Of a stretch of 59,929 bases of DNA, positions 9,940 through 18,510 are shown piece after piece; position 1 is the first letter of the stretch; each line of letters opens with the position of its first letter. Under the pieces are notes generated by a model that saw only the letters and a program-made list of their open reading frames with translations, ran no database searches and was not told the origin of the DNA. A program made the position numbers and the translations under genes. The DNA comes from Variovorax paradoxus (GTDB lineage: Bacteria > Pseudomonadota > Gammaproteobacteria > Burkholderiales > Burkholderiaceae_C): assembly GCF_018614875.1 (NCBI RefSeq), contig NZ_JAGGNW010000024.1:1-59929 (forward strand), written 5' to 3'.

Positions 9940-10430
9940 AGCTGTGTGGTCAGCAGCTCGCGCGCGCCGAGCTTCACCTTGACGTGGATGTGCGGCGTGC
10001 GGCCGCTGTAGGGCACGGGGCGGATGGTGCGGAAACGGTAGCTGCCGTCCTCGCCCACCGCGACGCGGCCGAAGCCCTGGAAGGCGGCGTCGGCGCGGTC
10101 GCCGTCGCCCGGATGGTGGTAGTGGCCGTTTTCATCGCATTGCCAAATCTCGACCTGCGCGCCGCGCAGCGGCTTGCCGGCCAGATCGGTCACGGTGCCG
10201 TCGACCCAGGCGGGCTGGCCACCGCGGTAGTTCAGCGTGCCGTTGTGCAGCAGATCGTTGTCGGAATCCTGCGGCAGGCGAAGGGGATAGAACGGCCCTT
10301 CGGTCTGCGAAGGCGTTGCGACCCGGGCCACCGCCGGCTGCGCGCGGGCGCCCAGCCAGAGCGCGGGCGCGGCAACGAGCGCTGCGGCGACGGTGCGCCG
10401 GGGAAGGCCGGGTTCTGGTGTGGCGTTCAT
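9798..10430 (-). CDS. Exported intradiol ring-cleavage dioxygenase-like protein
   Basis: A 210-residue protein related to the catechol/protocatechuate dioxygenase family, which cleaves aromatic diols with non-haem Fe(III). Iron ligands can be proposed as Tyr in GHYHHP, Tyr in RPVPYSG and two His in TPHIHVKV. The family start TPSQTEGPFYP follows directly after a signal sequence with PRRTVAAALVAAPALWLGARA, a Tat-like leader. Export is unusual for catabolic ring-cleavage enzymes, so the role may be extracytoplasmic. It is single, with no beta-ketoadipate genes nearby. Its 3' end is overlapped by the convergent PepSY frame. Confidence 0.82.
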   Translation of the reverse strand: MNATPEPGLPRRTVAAALVAAPALWLGARAQPAVARVATPSQTEGPFYPLRLPQDSDNDLLHNGTLNYRGGQPAWVDGTVTDLAGKPLRGAQVEIWQCDENGHYHHPGDGDRADAAFQGFGRVAVGEDGSYRFRTIRPVPYSGRTPHIHVKVKLGARELLTTQLYVSGDPGNARDFIWRNLPQAAREAVTVPFERGADGLQARFPIVVAA

Positions 10431-10507
10431 GGTCCGTCAGAGCCGTGCCGGATGTCCGAGTTCCGCAGGACGTGTTTGAATGGCATCGGTCGAACCCGAC
10501 AACCCCA

Positions 10508-11113
10508 ATGCAAGAACAGCTTCTCCTCCCAGGCATCGACCCTGCGCCGCCGCCTCTGCGCCGTCCGCGGGGGACCGCGCCGCCCAAGGAGCGCCTGTCG
10601 CGCTCACTGTTCTTCGCGATCTTTCCGCATTCTGAAGATGCCGCGTCGATTGCTGCGCTGGCTGCGCGGCTCCAGGACCAGCATGCGCTGAAGGGCAAGC
10701 TGACCGAAGCGCATCGCCTGCACGTCACGCTGCATCATCTCGGCAGCTATCCGGCGGTGCCGCGCGAAATTGTGCAAGCCGCGCTGGAGGCGGCAGCCAT
10801 CGTGACGCCGCCGTCTTTCGACGTGATGTTTGACGAGGCCATGCGGTTCGAGAAGAGCAAGGCGTTCGTGCTGTGCGGCAGCGGCAGCGGCACGTCGCCG
10901 CTTGCGGCGTTCCGGCAGCGTCTTGGCGAAGCGCTGGCGGATGCCGGCTTCAGCCCTGAGCGCGGTTTCACGCCTCACATGACCCTGGCCTACACGCCGC
11001 GGGAAATCGAGCGGCATCCCATCGAGCCGGTCCGGTGGACGGCCGATTCGTTCTCGCTGATCGAAAGCCACGTGGGTGAAAGCATCCACGAGGTGCTGGG
11101 GCAATGGCCCTAG
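10508..11113 (+). CDS. thpR: RNA 2',3'-cyclic phosphodiesterase / 2'-5' RNA ligase family (ThpR)
   Basis: A 201-residue member of the 2H phosphoesterase superfamily. The two catalytic HxTx motifs are HVTL at 72-75 and HMTL at 157-160, at the expected separation. The family opens 2',3'-cyclic phosphates on RNA and can ligate tRNA halves in vitro. ATG 10508 is chosen because the upstream extension is Arg/Pro-rich antisense sequence to the dioxygenase leader. The gene overlaps the convergent LysR gene by 4 bases. The N-terminal 30 residues are Pro-rich and outside the domain. Confidence 0.88.
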   Translation: MQEQLLLPGIDPAPPPLRRPRGTAPPKERLSRSLFFAIFPHSEDAASIAALAARLQDQHALKGKLTEAHRLHVTLHHLGSYPAVPREIVQAALEAAAIVTPPSFDVMFDEAMRFEKSKAFVLCGSGSGTSPLAAFRQRLGEALADAGFSPERGFTPHMTLAYTPREIERHPIEPVRWTADSFSLIESHVGESIHEVLGQWP

Positions 11114-12024
11114 TCGCTGTCCGCAAAGTTGTCGAACAGCAATCCGCGCAGCCACTGGTTGCCCGGATCGCGATGCACCTTGGCGTGCCAGAACAGGTTG
11201 ATCGCAATCTGCGGCAGCGGCACCGGGTGAGGGCGCCACACCAGTCCGAAGGGCTCGGCAATGCTCTGTGCCAGGCGCTCCGGCACGGTGGCGATCATCT
11301 GGCTCGAGCGCAGGATGTGGCCAATGGCCACGAAGTGCGGCACCTTGAGCCGGATGCGCCGCTGGATGCCCTGCGCGGCCATCACGTCGTCGGCCTTGCC
11401 GTGGCCCGTGCCGGCGGCCTGCACCAGCACATGGTCGGCCGCGCCGAAATCCTTGAGCGACACGCTGCGCTTGCGCGCCAACGGATGCTCGGCGGAAAAC
11501 AGGCACACATAGCGCTGCAGGAACAGGCGGCGCTGGAACACGCCCGCCTTCAGCTGCGGCAGCAGGCCGATGGCAATGTCGACGTGGCCGGCTTCGAGCT
11601 CGTCGCGCAGGCTGGTTGCGGCGGTGTTGCGCACCGTGCTGATCGTCACACCGGGCGCCACGGCTGACAGCGCCTCCATCAGCTTCGGCGTGAAGTAGAT
11701 CTCGCCGATGTCGGTCATTGCCAGCGTGAAGCTGCGCGTGCTCGTGGCGGGGTCGAACACCACCTGCTGGTTGAGGGCGGTGTGCAGCGCGCCCATCGCA
11801 TAGGCCACCGGCTCGGCGAGTTGCAGCGCGAACGGCGTGGGCTCCATGCCGCGCGCGGTGCGCAGGAACAGCTCGTCGCCCAGCAGCTTGCGCAGCCGCG
11901 CGAGCGCATTGCTGATCGCGGGCTGGGACAGCCCGAGCGATTCGGCCACTGCCGACACCCGCTTTTCGGCCAGCATGCGGTCGAACACCAGCAACAGGTT
12001 GAGGTCGATGTCCTTGAGCTGCAT
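11110..12024 (-). CDS. nagR: LysR-type regulator, NahR/NagR-like
   Basis: A 304-residue LysR regulator. The N-terminus (DLNLLLVFDRMLAEKRVSAV ... LSQPAISNALARLR) is the winged helix-turn-helix and closely follows the NahR/NagR/PcpR subgroup pattern; the C-terminal effector domain spans about 90-300. It is divergent from the nagAaGHAb-like genes, as nagR is in the known nag operon. A NahR-type site lies 12 bases upstream of its own start, so it probably activates the oxygenase operon in response to salicylate or a related aromatic acid and controls itself. Effector identity is inferred from context. Confidence 0.8.
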   Translation of the reverse strand: MQLKDIDLNLLLVFDRMLAEKRVSAVAESLGLSQPAISNALARLRKLLGDELFLRTARGMEPTPFALQLAEPVAYAMGALHTALNQQVVFDPATSTRSFTLAMTDIGEIYFTPKLMEALSAVAPGVTISTVRNTAATSLRDELEAGHVDIAIGLLPQLKAGVFQRRLFLQRYVCLFSAEHPLARKRSVSLKDFGAADHVLVQAAGTGHGKADDVMAAQGIQRRIRLKVPHFVAIGHILRSSQMIATVPERLAQSIAEPFGLVWRPHPVPLPQIAINLFWHAKVHRDPGNQWLRGLLFDNFADSD

Positions 12025-12035
12025 GCCAGACCTTT

Positions 12036-12050
12036 ATTCACATCCGTGAT
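12036..12050. promoter_or_regulatory. Candidate NahR/NagR-type operator
   Basis: ATTCACATCCGTGAT matches the published NahR-type pattern (ATTCAC, five bases, TGAT) and contains the inverted repeat TCAC-N4-GTGA. It lies in the 126-base divergent spacer, 101 bases before the reductase ATG and 12 bases from the regulator start. Confidence 0.55.
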
Positions 12051-12150
12051 GTAGTCGATTCATCGGATTCTATTGGTCAATTCCCGCAGGCCGCGCATCA
12101 TCCGCCCCAGAGACAAGCCGGCCCCAAGGCCGGCGCAAAGAGAGCCCACG

Positions 12151-13140
12151 ATGGACCTGCACATTCACCCCCTTGCCCGGACCCTCGAGGTCCGCCCCGG
12201 CGCGAACCTGCTCGAAGTGCTGCGCGAACACCATGTGCCGGTGTCGTACAGCTGCATGTCCGGGCGCTGCGGCACCTGCCGCTGCAAGGTGGTGTCGGGC
12301 CAGGTGCTCGACGGCGGGCAGGACGCGATCCGGCCCGACGGGCAGGGCGAGCGCTACGTGCTGGCCTGCCAGAGCACGCTGACCGAAAGCTGCACCATCG
12401 AGATTCCGGAGCCCGACGAGGTGGTGGTGCATCCGGCGCGCATCCTCAAGGCCACCGTCACTGGCATCGACGTGCTCACGCACGACATCCGCCGCCTGCG
12501 GCTCAAGCCCAACAAGCCCCTGGAGTTTTCGCCGGGCCAATATGCGCAGCTGCAGTTCGCGCCCGATCTGGCGCGGCCCTATTCGATGGCGGGGCTCAGC
12601 CGCGATGCGGAACTCGAATTCCATGTGCGCAAGGTGCCGGGCGGGCGCGTCACGGCGCACATCTTCGAGCAGCTGCGCGTCGGCGATGCGGTGCGCGTGA
12701 GCGGCCCGCTCGGCACAGCCTACCTGCGCACGAAGCACCGCGGCCCGATGCTTTGCGCGGCCGGCGGCACGGGGCTGGCGCCCATTCTTTCCATCGTGCG
12801 CGGCGCCATCGCAGCGGACCTGATGCAGCCGATCCACCTCTACCTGGGCGTGCGCTCCGATGCCGACGTCTACGGCCTGCAGGAGTTGCGCGAGCTGCAG
12901 GCGCAGCATGCGGGCCTGAAGGTGCACGTGGTGGTCGTCACCGGCCCCGCACGCGACAACCAGCGCCAGGGCCTCATCACGGACGCCATCCGGGCCGACG
13001 GGTCCGCCAGCCTCGATGGTTGGCGCGCCTACCTCTGCGGCTCGCCGCCAATGGTCGAGGCCGTGACGCAGCTGGTGCGCGCCCGCGGCCTTGCGCCCGA
13101 GCAAACCCATGCCGATGCCTTCTACCTGCAAGGCACCTGA
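12151..13140 (+). CDS. nagAa: Ferredoxin reductase component of ring-hydroxylating oxygenase (NagAa-like)
   Basis: A 329-residue electron-transfer protein. The N-terminal plant-type [2Fe-2S] domain has Cys35, Cys40, Cys43 and Cys73 (CMSGRCGTCRC ... LACQ). It is followed by an FAD-binding domain (RPYSMAG near 149-155) and a C-terminal NAD-binding domain (AAGGTGLAPILS; CGSPPMVEA). It passes electrons from NADH to the ferredoxin encoded at the end of the operon. The domain order is that of NagAa/NahAa reductases. AAAGAGAG precedes the chosen ATG. It is the first gene of the operon divergent from the LysR gene. Confidence 0.87.
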   Translation: MDLHIHPLARTLEVRPGANLLEVLREHHVPVSYSCMSGRCGTCRCKVVSGQVLDGGQDAIRPDGQGERYVLACQSTLTESCTIEIPEPDEVVVHPARILKATVTGIDVLTHDIRRLRLKPNKPLEFSPGQYAQLQFAPDLARPYSMAGLSRDAELEFHVRKVPGGRVTAHIFEQLRVGDAVRVSGPLGTAYLRTKHRGPMLCAAGGTGLAPILSIVRGAIAADLMQPIHLYLGVRSDADVYGLQELRELQAQHAGLKVHVVVVTGPARDNQRQGLITDAIRADGSASLDGWRAYLCGSPPMVEAVTQLVRARGLAPEQTHADAFYLQGT

Positions 13141-13172
13141 AGCACAGCGACAGACAAGAAAAGGAGACCCCC

Positions 13173-14432
13173 ATGACCACGCAAGCCGTGTTCCCCATCG
13201 AACTGAAATGGGAGAGCGAAAAGACCAGCCGCATCCCGTTCATGGCCTACACCGACGAGGCGCTGCACAAGAAGGAGCTGCAGCGCTTCTTCTATGAAAA
13301 GCACTGGTGCTACGTTGGCCTCGAAGCCGAGATTCCGAACCCGGGCGATTTCAAGCGCACAGCCATCGGCGAACGCTCGGTGATCATGGCGCGCGACGAG
13401 GAGGGCGCCATCCATGTGTTCGAGAACGTCTGCGCGCATCGTGGCATGCAGTTCTGCCGCGAGCGCCACGGCAACAGGAAAGAGTTCGTCTGCCCCTACC
13501 ACCAGTGGAACTACACGCTCAAGGGCGACCTGCAGGGCGTGCCGTTCCGCCGCGGCGTGAAGCAGGACGGCAAGGTGAACGGCGGCATGCCCGCCGACTT
13601 CAAGTCCGAGGACAACGGCCTCAACAAGCTCAAGGTGGCCTCGCGCGGCGGCGTGGTGTTCGCGTCGTTCGACCACGACGTCGAATCGTTCGAAGACTTC
13701 CTCGGCCCCGACATCCTTCACTACTTCGACCGCCTGTTCGACGGCCGCAAGCTCACGATCCTCGGCTACAGCCGCCAGCGCATTCCGGGCAACTGGAAGC
13801 TGATGCAGGAGAACATCAAGGACCCGTACCACCCGGGACTGCTGCACACCTGGTTCGTCACCTTCGGGCTCTGGCGCGCCGACAACAAGTCGGAGCTCAA
13901 GATGGACGCGCGCGGCCGCCACGCCGCGATGATTTCCACGCGCGGCAGCGCCGGCAAGGCCGCGCAGGTGACGCAGGTTTCGAGCTTCAAGGAAAGCATG
14001 CAGCTCAAGGACCCGCGCTTCCTCGACATCGTGCCCGAGCCCTGGTGGGGCGGACCCACCGCGGTGATGATGACGCTGTTCCCGAGCCTGATCCTGCAGC
14101 AGCAGGTCAACAGCGTGTCGACGCGGCACATCCAGCCGGTGGGCCACGATGCTTTCGATTTCGTCTGGACGCATTTCGGCTTCGAGGACGACACCGAAGA
14201 GATGACGCAGCGGCGCCTGCGCCAGGCCAACCTGTTCGGGCCTGCGGGCTTTGTGTCGGCCGACGACGGCGAGGTGATCGAGTTCTCGCAGGAAGGCTTC
14301 GAGCAGAAGCCGTATCACCGTACGCTCGCCGAACTGGGCGGACGCGAGGTCGAGAACACCGACCACATGGTGACCGAGACGCTGATCCGCGGCATGTACC
14401 GCTACTGGCGCGAAGTGATGGAGGCCGCATGA
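13173..14432 (+). CDS. nagG: Rieske oxygenase large subunit (salicylate 5-hydroxylase NagG-like)
   Basis: A 419-residue alpha subunit. The Rieske centre is Cys87-x-His89 and Cys107-x2-His110 (CAHRGMQFC ... CPYHQWNY). The mononuclear iron site includes Asp217, His220 and His225 in KDPYHPGLLHTW. By recall it resembles NagG, the salicylate 5-hydroxylase large subunit, along its whole length, so the likely reaction is salicylate to gentisate. AAGGAGA at 13161-13167 is a strong ribosome binding site. The stop overlaps the small-subunit start (ATGA). Substrate specificity needs testing, because anthranilate and other salicylate-like acids are alternatives. Confidence 0.86.
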   Translation: MTTQAVFPIELKWESEKTSRIPFMAYTDEALHKKELQRFFYEKHWCYVGLEAEIPNPGDFKRTAIGERSVIMARDEEGAIHVFENVCAHRGMQFCRERHGNRKEFVCPYHQWNYTLKGDLQGVPFRRGVKQDGKVNGGMPADFKSEDNGLNKLKVASRGGVVFASFDHDVESFEDFLGPDILHYFDRLFDGRKLTILGYSRQRIPGNWKLMQENIKDPYHPGLLHTWFVTFGLWRADNKSELKMDARGRHAAMISTRGSAGKAAQVTQVSSFKESMQLKDPRFLDIVPEPWWGGPTAVMMTLFPSLILQQQVNSVSTRHIQPVGHDAFDFVWTHFGFEDDTEEMTQRRLRQANLFGPAGFVSADDGEVIEFSQEGFEQKPYHRTLAELGGREVENTDHMVTETLIRGMYRYWREVMEAA

Positions 14433-14908
14433 AGCTCGACGCCGACGCCTACCTCGAACTGGCCGGCCTCTATGCGGCCTACGCCCACGCGGTCGATTCT
14501 GGCCAATGGGAGCTGTGGCCCGCATTCTTCGTCGAGCAATGCAGCTACCGGCTGCAGCCGCGCGAGAACCACGAGCGCGGCCTGCCGCTTGCCACGCTGT
14601 CGTTCGAGAGCCGCGGCATGCTCGAAGACCGCGTCTACGGCATCAAGGAGACGCTGTTCCACGACCCGTACTACCAGCGCCATGTGGTTGGCCTTCCGGT
14701 GGTGCATTCGGTGGACGATGACGGCGCGATCCACAGCGAGGCCAACTACGCGGTGTTCCGCACCAAGCTCGACGGGCCTTCGACGGTGTTCAACGTCGGC
14801 CGCTACATCGACAAGGTCGTGCCGACGCCCGAGGGCCTGAAGTTCGCGTCGCGCCTGTGCGTGTTCGACAGCGAAATGATCCCGAACTCCATCATCTATC
14901 CGATCTGA
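14429..14908 (+). CDS. nagH: Ring-hydroxylating oxygenase small subunit (NagH-like)
   Basis: A 159-residue beta subunit with the cone-shaped SnoaL/NTF2-like fold pattern (LAGLYAAYAHAVDSGQWELW ... YGIKETLFHDPYYQRHVVG). It has no metal ligands and stabilises the alpha3beta3 oxygenase. The start is translationally coupled to the large subunit by ATGA (14429-14432). The order large-small-ferredoxin matches nagG-nagH-nagAb. Confidence 0.85.
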   Translation: MKLDADAYLELAGLYAAYAHAVDSGQWELWPAFFVEQCSYRLQPRENHERGLPLATLSFESRGMLEDRVYGIKETLFHDPYYQRHVVGLPVVHSVDDDGAIHSEANYAVFRTKLDGPSTVFNVGRYIDKVVPTPEGLKFASRLCVFDSEMIPNSIIYPI

Positions 14909-14911
14909 GCC

Positions 14912-15259
14912 ATGCAGGAAACCGATTCAAAGGCATCCATGAACACGATGACATGGGTCGACGCCGCGGCGGTCGACGACATTCCCTCCGATGACGTGGT
15001 AGGCATCGAGGTGCAGGGCAGGGACATTGCCTTCTTTGGCACCGAAGACGGCATCCACGCCACCGACAACATCTGCACCCACGGCCACGCGCGCCTGTGC
15101 GACGGCTTTCTCGAAGGCCACGAGATCGAATGCCCGCTGCACCAGGGGCGCTTCGACGTGCGCACGGGCAAGGCGATGTGCGCGCCACTCACTGAAGACC
15201 TGCGCAGTTATCCGGTGAAGATCGAGGGCGGGCGGGTCTACCTGGCGTTCGAGGCTTAG
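14912..15259 (+). CDS. nagAb: Rieske-type ferredoxin (NagAb-like)
   Basis: A 115-residue Rieske ferredoxin with CTH (C-x-H) and CPLH (C-x2-H) ligands in ICTHGHARLCDGFLEG and IECPLHQGRF. It shuttles electrons from the reductase to the oxygenase. It begins 3 bases after the small-subunit stop. ATG 14912 is used, but ATG 14939 would remove 9 residues and is equally compatible with the family. It ends the oxygenase operon. No gentisate 1,2-dioxygenase or downstream catabolic gene follows. Confidence 0.86.
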   Translation: MQETDSKASMNTMTWVDAAAVDDIPSDDVVGIEVQGRDIAFFGTEDGIHATDNICTHGHARLCDGFLEGHEIECPLHQGRFDVRTGKAMCAPLTEDLRSYPVKIEGGRVYLAFEA

Positions 15260-15348
15260 GTCCATCTGTTGCGCATCGAATCGGCCGGTCTGTATCTGTT
15301 CTTCCGCAGGCGGGTGGCGACAATGGCGCTCCGTTCCATGGAAGCCCT

Positions 15349-15849
15349 ATGACCGTGAAAAGCCGAGACCAGATTGCCCACCGAATTGCCGCCGAGCTGG
15401 GCCACAGCTTCGAGGGTGAACTTGTTGCCGGCGGCAACTACATACCCGTCGTGCGCGACGGCCGCACGCTCTACACCAGCGGCCAGGTGCCGCGCGTGGG
15501 CACCACGGTGGTCGTGACAGGCCGCGTGGGCGATCAAGTGCCGCTGGACAAGGCCCGCGAGGCCGCTCAGATCTGCACCCTGCGATGCCTCACGCTGCTG
15601 CGGCGCGAACTCGGCTCGCTCGACGGCATCGAGAAGGTGCTGCGCGTCGGCGTCTTCGTGCAGTGCAGCGCCGATTTCACGCAGCAGAGCGAAGTGGCCG
15701 ATGCGGCGTCCGACCTGCTGCACCGCGTGTTCGGCGAGGCCGGCGCGCATGTGCGCACGGCGGTAGGTGTCTACCAGTTGCCGAAGAATGCGAGCGTCGA
15801 GCTGGAGATGACGGTGGTGGCCAAGGACAACGCAGGCCGAGACAGCTAA
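15349..15849 (+). CDS. RidA/YjgF-family protein
   Basis: A 166-residue protein of the YjgF/YER057c/UK114 family, longer than canonical RidA (about 130), with the features YTSGQVPRVG, AREAAQICTLRCL and VFVQCSADFTQQSEVADAAS. Members deaminate reactive enamine/imine intermediates or act in catabolic pathways. An 89-base gap separates it from the ferredoxin gene, so it may be its own unit or the tail of the aromatic operon. The canonical catalytic Arg is not obvious (PKNASVELEM), so it is probably a divergent subgroup. It ends with a 4-base overlap on the convergent DUF72 gene. Confidence 0.78.
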   Translation: MTVKSRDQIAHRIAAELGHSFEGELVAGGNYIPVVRDGRTLYTSGQVPRVGTTVVVTGRVGDQVPLDKAREAAQICTLRCLTLLRRELGSLDGIEKVLRVGVFVQCSADFTQQSEVADAASDLLHRVFGEAGAHVRTAVGVYQLPKNASVELEMTVVAKDNAGRDS

Positions 15850-16946
15850 CGCTTCTGCAGGTCGATAATGTCCCGCGCAAGTGAGGCAATGGTCAGCGGT
15901 GCGCAGCCTTCGGCGTTGTTGCTCACGGTGACGTAGGCCAGCTGACCCGCGCGCGTGGTGCCGGCAATCACCCTGGCCAGGGCCTCGCGGGTCTCCGGAT
16001 CGGGGTCGACGATCCTGTCGAATGGGCCATAGAGCTTTTCCGCATCTTCATAGCCGAAGCGGCCGTGCCGGCGATGCAGGTTCCAGCGGCACACCAGCGG
16101 CCCGGGCCAGAGCGCGCGCAGCATCGGCAGTTGGTCTTCGATCGGCGGCATCTTGGCGTGAAGACCCATGCAGAAGGTGGCGCCCACGCTGCGCAGCATG
16201 TCGGCGAAGGCGGGGCAGAGCAGTTGCGGATCGCGCACTTCGACCGCAATCACGGCATCGGGCGCTGTCGGCTTCAGGCCGGGCAATGCTTCCAGCATCT
16301 CGCCGATGCGTGCGAGCAGCGCGGGCTGGTCGGCCAGCAGTTGCGCGGGAATCGGGCTCAGCTGGAACACCAGCGCGCCGATGCGGTGGCCCAGCCCTTC
16401 GAGCGCGGGTTGCACGAATTCCTGGATCGCGATCTCGCTGTTCAGGAACACCGGATTGACCTGCGTGCCGCGGCCGCTTTCGTCGCGCACGGTGGCGTCG
16501 GTCACGAGGCTCGGTGCCTTCACCACGAAGCGGAAGTCGTCGGGCACCATGGCCGCGTAGCGCGCGTACTGGCTCGCGGTGAGCGCGCGGTAGAAGTTGC
16601 GGTCCAGGCTCACCGTGCGAAAGAGCGGATGTTGCGCCAATGCGGCGAGTCCGTTCTTCGACAGCACTGTCTCGGCGTATTCGCCATCCCAGACGAGATC
16701 GGCCCAGCCAGGGTAGCTCCATGAAGAGGTGCCGAGCCGCAGGTCGGCCGGAAGCGCCGCGGCCAGCTCGACCAGTGCCGGATCGGTGGGCGCCGGTGCC
16801 ACGGTGCCGCCGCGCGATTTCTTCTTCGCGGGCGGCTCGGGCTCGGCGTCCTGCGGCACGGCATGCGATGCCTCGAGCGGCACGGTGGGGGGCGCCTCGG
16901 GCGGGCGCGGAAGATCGGGGAAAAGGGAGTCCTGCACTTCAGCCAT
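15846..16946 (-). CDS. DUF72 family protein (YecE-like)
   Basis: A 366-residue DUF72 protein with the TIM-barrel signature pieces LRLGTSSWSYPGWADLVW, LSKNGLAALAQHPLFRTVSLDRNFY, FRFVVKAPSLVTDATVR and LVCRWNLHRRHGRFGYEDAEKLY. The biochemical role of the family is not established. ATG 16946 is preferred; another in-frame ATG at 16973 would add 9 residues. The N-terminal 60 residues are Pro/Glu-rich and precede the domain. It is divergent from the sensor kinase gene with a 61-base spacer. Confidence 0.82.
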   Translation of the reverse strand: MAEVQDSLFPDLPRPPEAPPTVPLEASHAVPQDAEPEPPAKKKSRGGTVAPAPTDPALVELAAALPADLRLGTSSWSYPGWADLVWDGEYAETVLSKNGLAALAQHPLFRTVSLDRNFYRALTASQYARYAAMVPDDFRFVVKAPSLVTDATVRDESGRGTQVNPVFLNSEIAIQEFVQPALEGLGHRIGALVFQLSPIPAQLLADQPALLARIGEMLEALPGLKPTAPDAVIAVEVRDPQLLCPAFADMLRSVGATFCMGLHAKMPPIEDQLPMLRALWPGPLVCRWNLHRRHGRFGYEDAEKLYGPFDRIVDPDPETREALARVIAGTTRAGQLAYVTVSNNAEGCAPLTIASLARDIIDLQKR

Positions 16947-17007
16947 GTCTGGGGCCGCATTCTCGGCCAACATCGGGCGGCCTCGCCGCGCCGGGCACAA
17001 TCCGCGC

Positions 17008-18510
17008 ATGAAACAGTGGTTGCGCACGCAGGGTGGTTGGTGGCTGGCATGGCTGGCCCTCACGGCCGCGGGCGCGGTGTGGCTGGCGCGCACCGAACTG
17101 GCGCAGCTGCAGCAGGATTTCGAGACCGACGCGCGCATTGCGCACCGGCTCATGAGCCAGCAGGTGGTGCAGTACGACGCAGTGCTGGCCACGCTCGCAC
17201 TGCTCGAGCCTGGCAACACCGGCGCAGACCATCCGGAGCAGCGCCTGCCGTCGGTCTATCCATCGATCCTGCGCGTGCAGCGGCGCGAAGGCGACGGGCC
17301 CTGGCCCGAGGGGAAACAGGCGGACGCATTGGCCGCTGCGGAGGCGCGTTCGCGCAGCCAGCGCCGCGCCGAACTGGCGGCGCTGGACCTCGCGCAGGGC
17401 CGCTACCAGCTCGTGATGGGCGCCACGCCCGTCAGCTACGCGCTCGAAATCGACCTGGCCGGCTCGGTGCCGTGGCGCGATTGGCCGATGGACCCGAAGC
17501 AGAGCCCGGTGCGCGTGAGCCTGCAGCGGGGCGCGCAGCAGTTCGTTCTGCAACCGGGGAGGGCGGCGCAAGCGGCCACGAGCGGCTGGCGCTTCGGCCT
17601 CACCAAGGCCCTGGCTTCGCCGAGCCAGCCTTTCGACCTCGTGGCCGAACGCCATGTGGGCTGGGGCGAGCTGCCATGGCGCAGCATCGCCGGCTGGGCC
17701 GTGGCAACGGCGCTGCTGCTCGCCGGCTTGTGGACCGCGCAGCGCCAGCGCATCGCGCGCCGCCGGGCCGAAGAGCTGCTGCGGCTCGGCCAGGTCGCGC
17801 GGCTCAATGCATTGGGCGAGCTCTCGGCGGGGCTGGCGCACGAACTGAACCAGCCGCTGACAGCCGTGCTGGCCAATGCGCAGGCCGCGCGCCGGCTGCT
17901 CGACGACGATCCGCCCGACCTGGCCACCGCGCGCGATGCGATGGGGCAGGCGGTGGAGCAGGCGCGCCGCGCGGCCGGCGTGGTCGGCCGCCTGCGCCGC
18001 GTGATCGAGCGCCCCGAAGCCGGCGGCGATGCGAAGCCGCTGGTGCTGCAGGAGGTGGTGCGCAGCGCCATGCATCTGCTGGCGCCCGAGTTCGCGCAGC
18101 GTGGCGTTGCCGCGCAGTTCGATGCCGCGGCCCAGGCGCCGGTGCGCGTGCAGGCCGAGGCGGTGGCCCTGGAGCAGATCGTGCACAACCTGCTGATGAA
18201 CGCGCTGCAGGCGCTCGACCTGGTGCCCGCGTCCGAGCGCCGCCTCGCGGTGTCGGTGGGACGCAATGGCCAGGAGGGCGTGCTGACCGTGACCGACAAC
18301 GGACGCGGCATCGCGCCCGAGGCCATGCCGCGCCTCTTCGAGCCTTTCTTCAGCACACGCGAAGGCGGCCTGGGCCTTGGCCTGAGCCTCAGCGAAACGC
18401 TGGCGAGCGGCATGGGCGGCAGCCTGAGCGCGGCCCATGCCGCGCCGCGCGGCGCCCGCTTCACGCTGCTGCTGCCGCTGGTGGCGGCGTCCAGGGGAGG
18501 CACTGCTTGA
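17008..18510 (+). CDS. Membrane sensor histidine kinase
   Basis: A 500-residue sensor kinase. TM1 is at about residues 9-27 and TM2 at about 228-246, enclosing a 200-residue periplasmic sensor of no recognised family. The cytoplasmic part has an H-box with His278 (LAHELNQPLTAVLANAQA), an N-box (HNLLMNALQAL), a G1 box (DNGRGI) and a G2 box (GGLGLGLS). The H-box type belongs to FixL/TodS-like kinases that partner FixJ-type regulators, which fits the next gene. The HK stop and RR start overlap as TTGA (18507-18510). The downstream secreted HbpS-like protein is a plausible periplasmic partner or target. Confidence 0.88.
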   Translation: MKQWLRTQGGWWLAWLALTAAGAVWLARTELAQLQQDFETDARIAHRLMSQQVVQYDAVLATLALLEPGNTGADHPEQRLPSVYPSILRVQRREGDGPWPEGKQADALAAAEARSRSQRRAELAALDLAQGRYQLVMGATPVSYALEIDLAGSVPWRDWPMDPKQSPVRVSLQRGAQQFVLQPGRAAQAATSGWRFGLTKALASPSQPFDLVAERHVGWGELPWRSIAGWAVATALLLAGLWTAQRQRIARRRAEELLRLGQVARLNALGELSAGLAHELNQPLTAVLANAQAARRLLDDDPPDLATARDAMGQAVEQARRAAGVVGRLRRVIERPEAGGDAKPLVLQEVVRSAMHLLAPEFAQRGVAAQFDAAAQAPVRVQAEAVALEQIVHNLLMNALQALDLVPASERRLAVSVGRNGQEGVLTVTDNGRGIAPEAMPRLFEPFFSTREGGLGLGLSLSETLASGMGGSLSAAHAAPRGARFTLLLPLVAASRGGTA

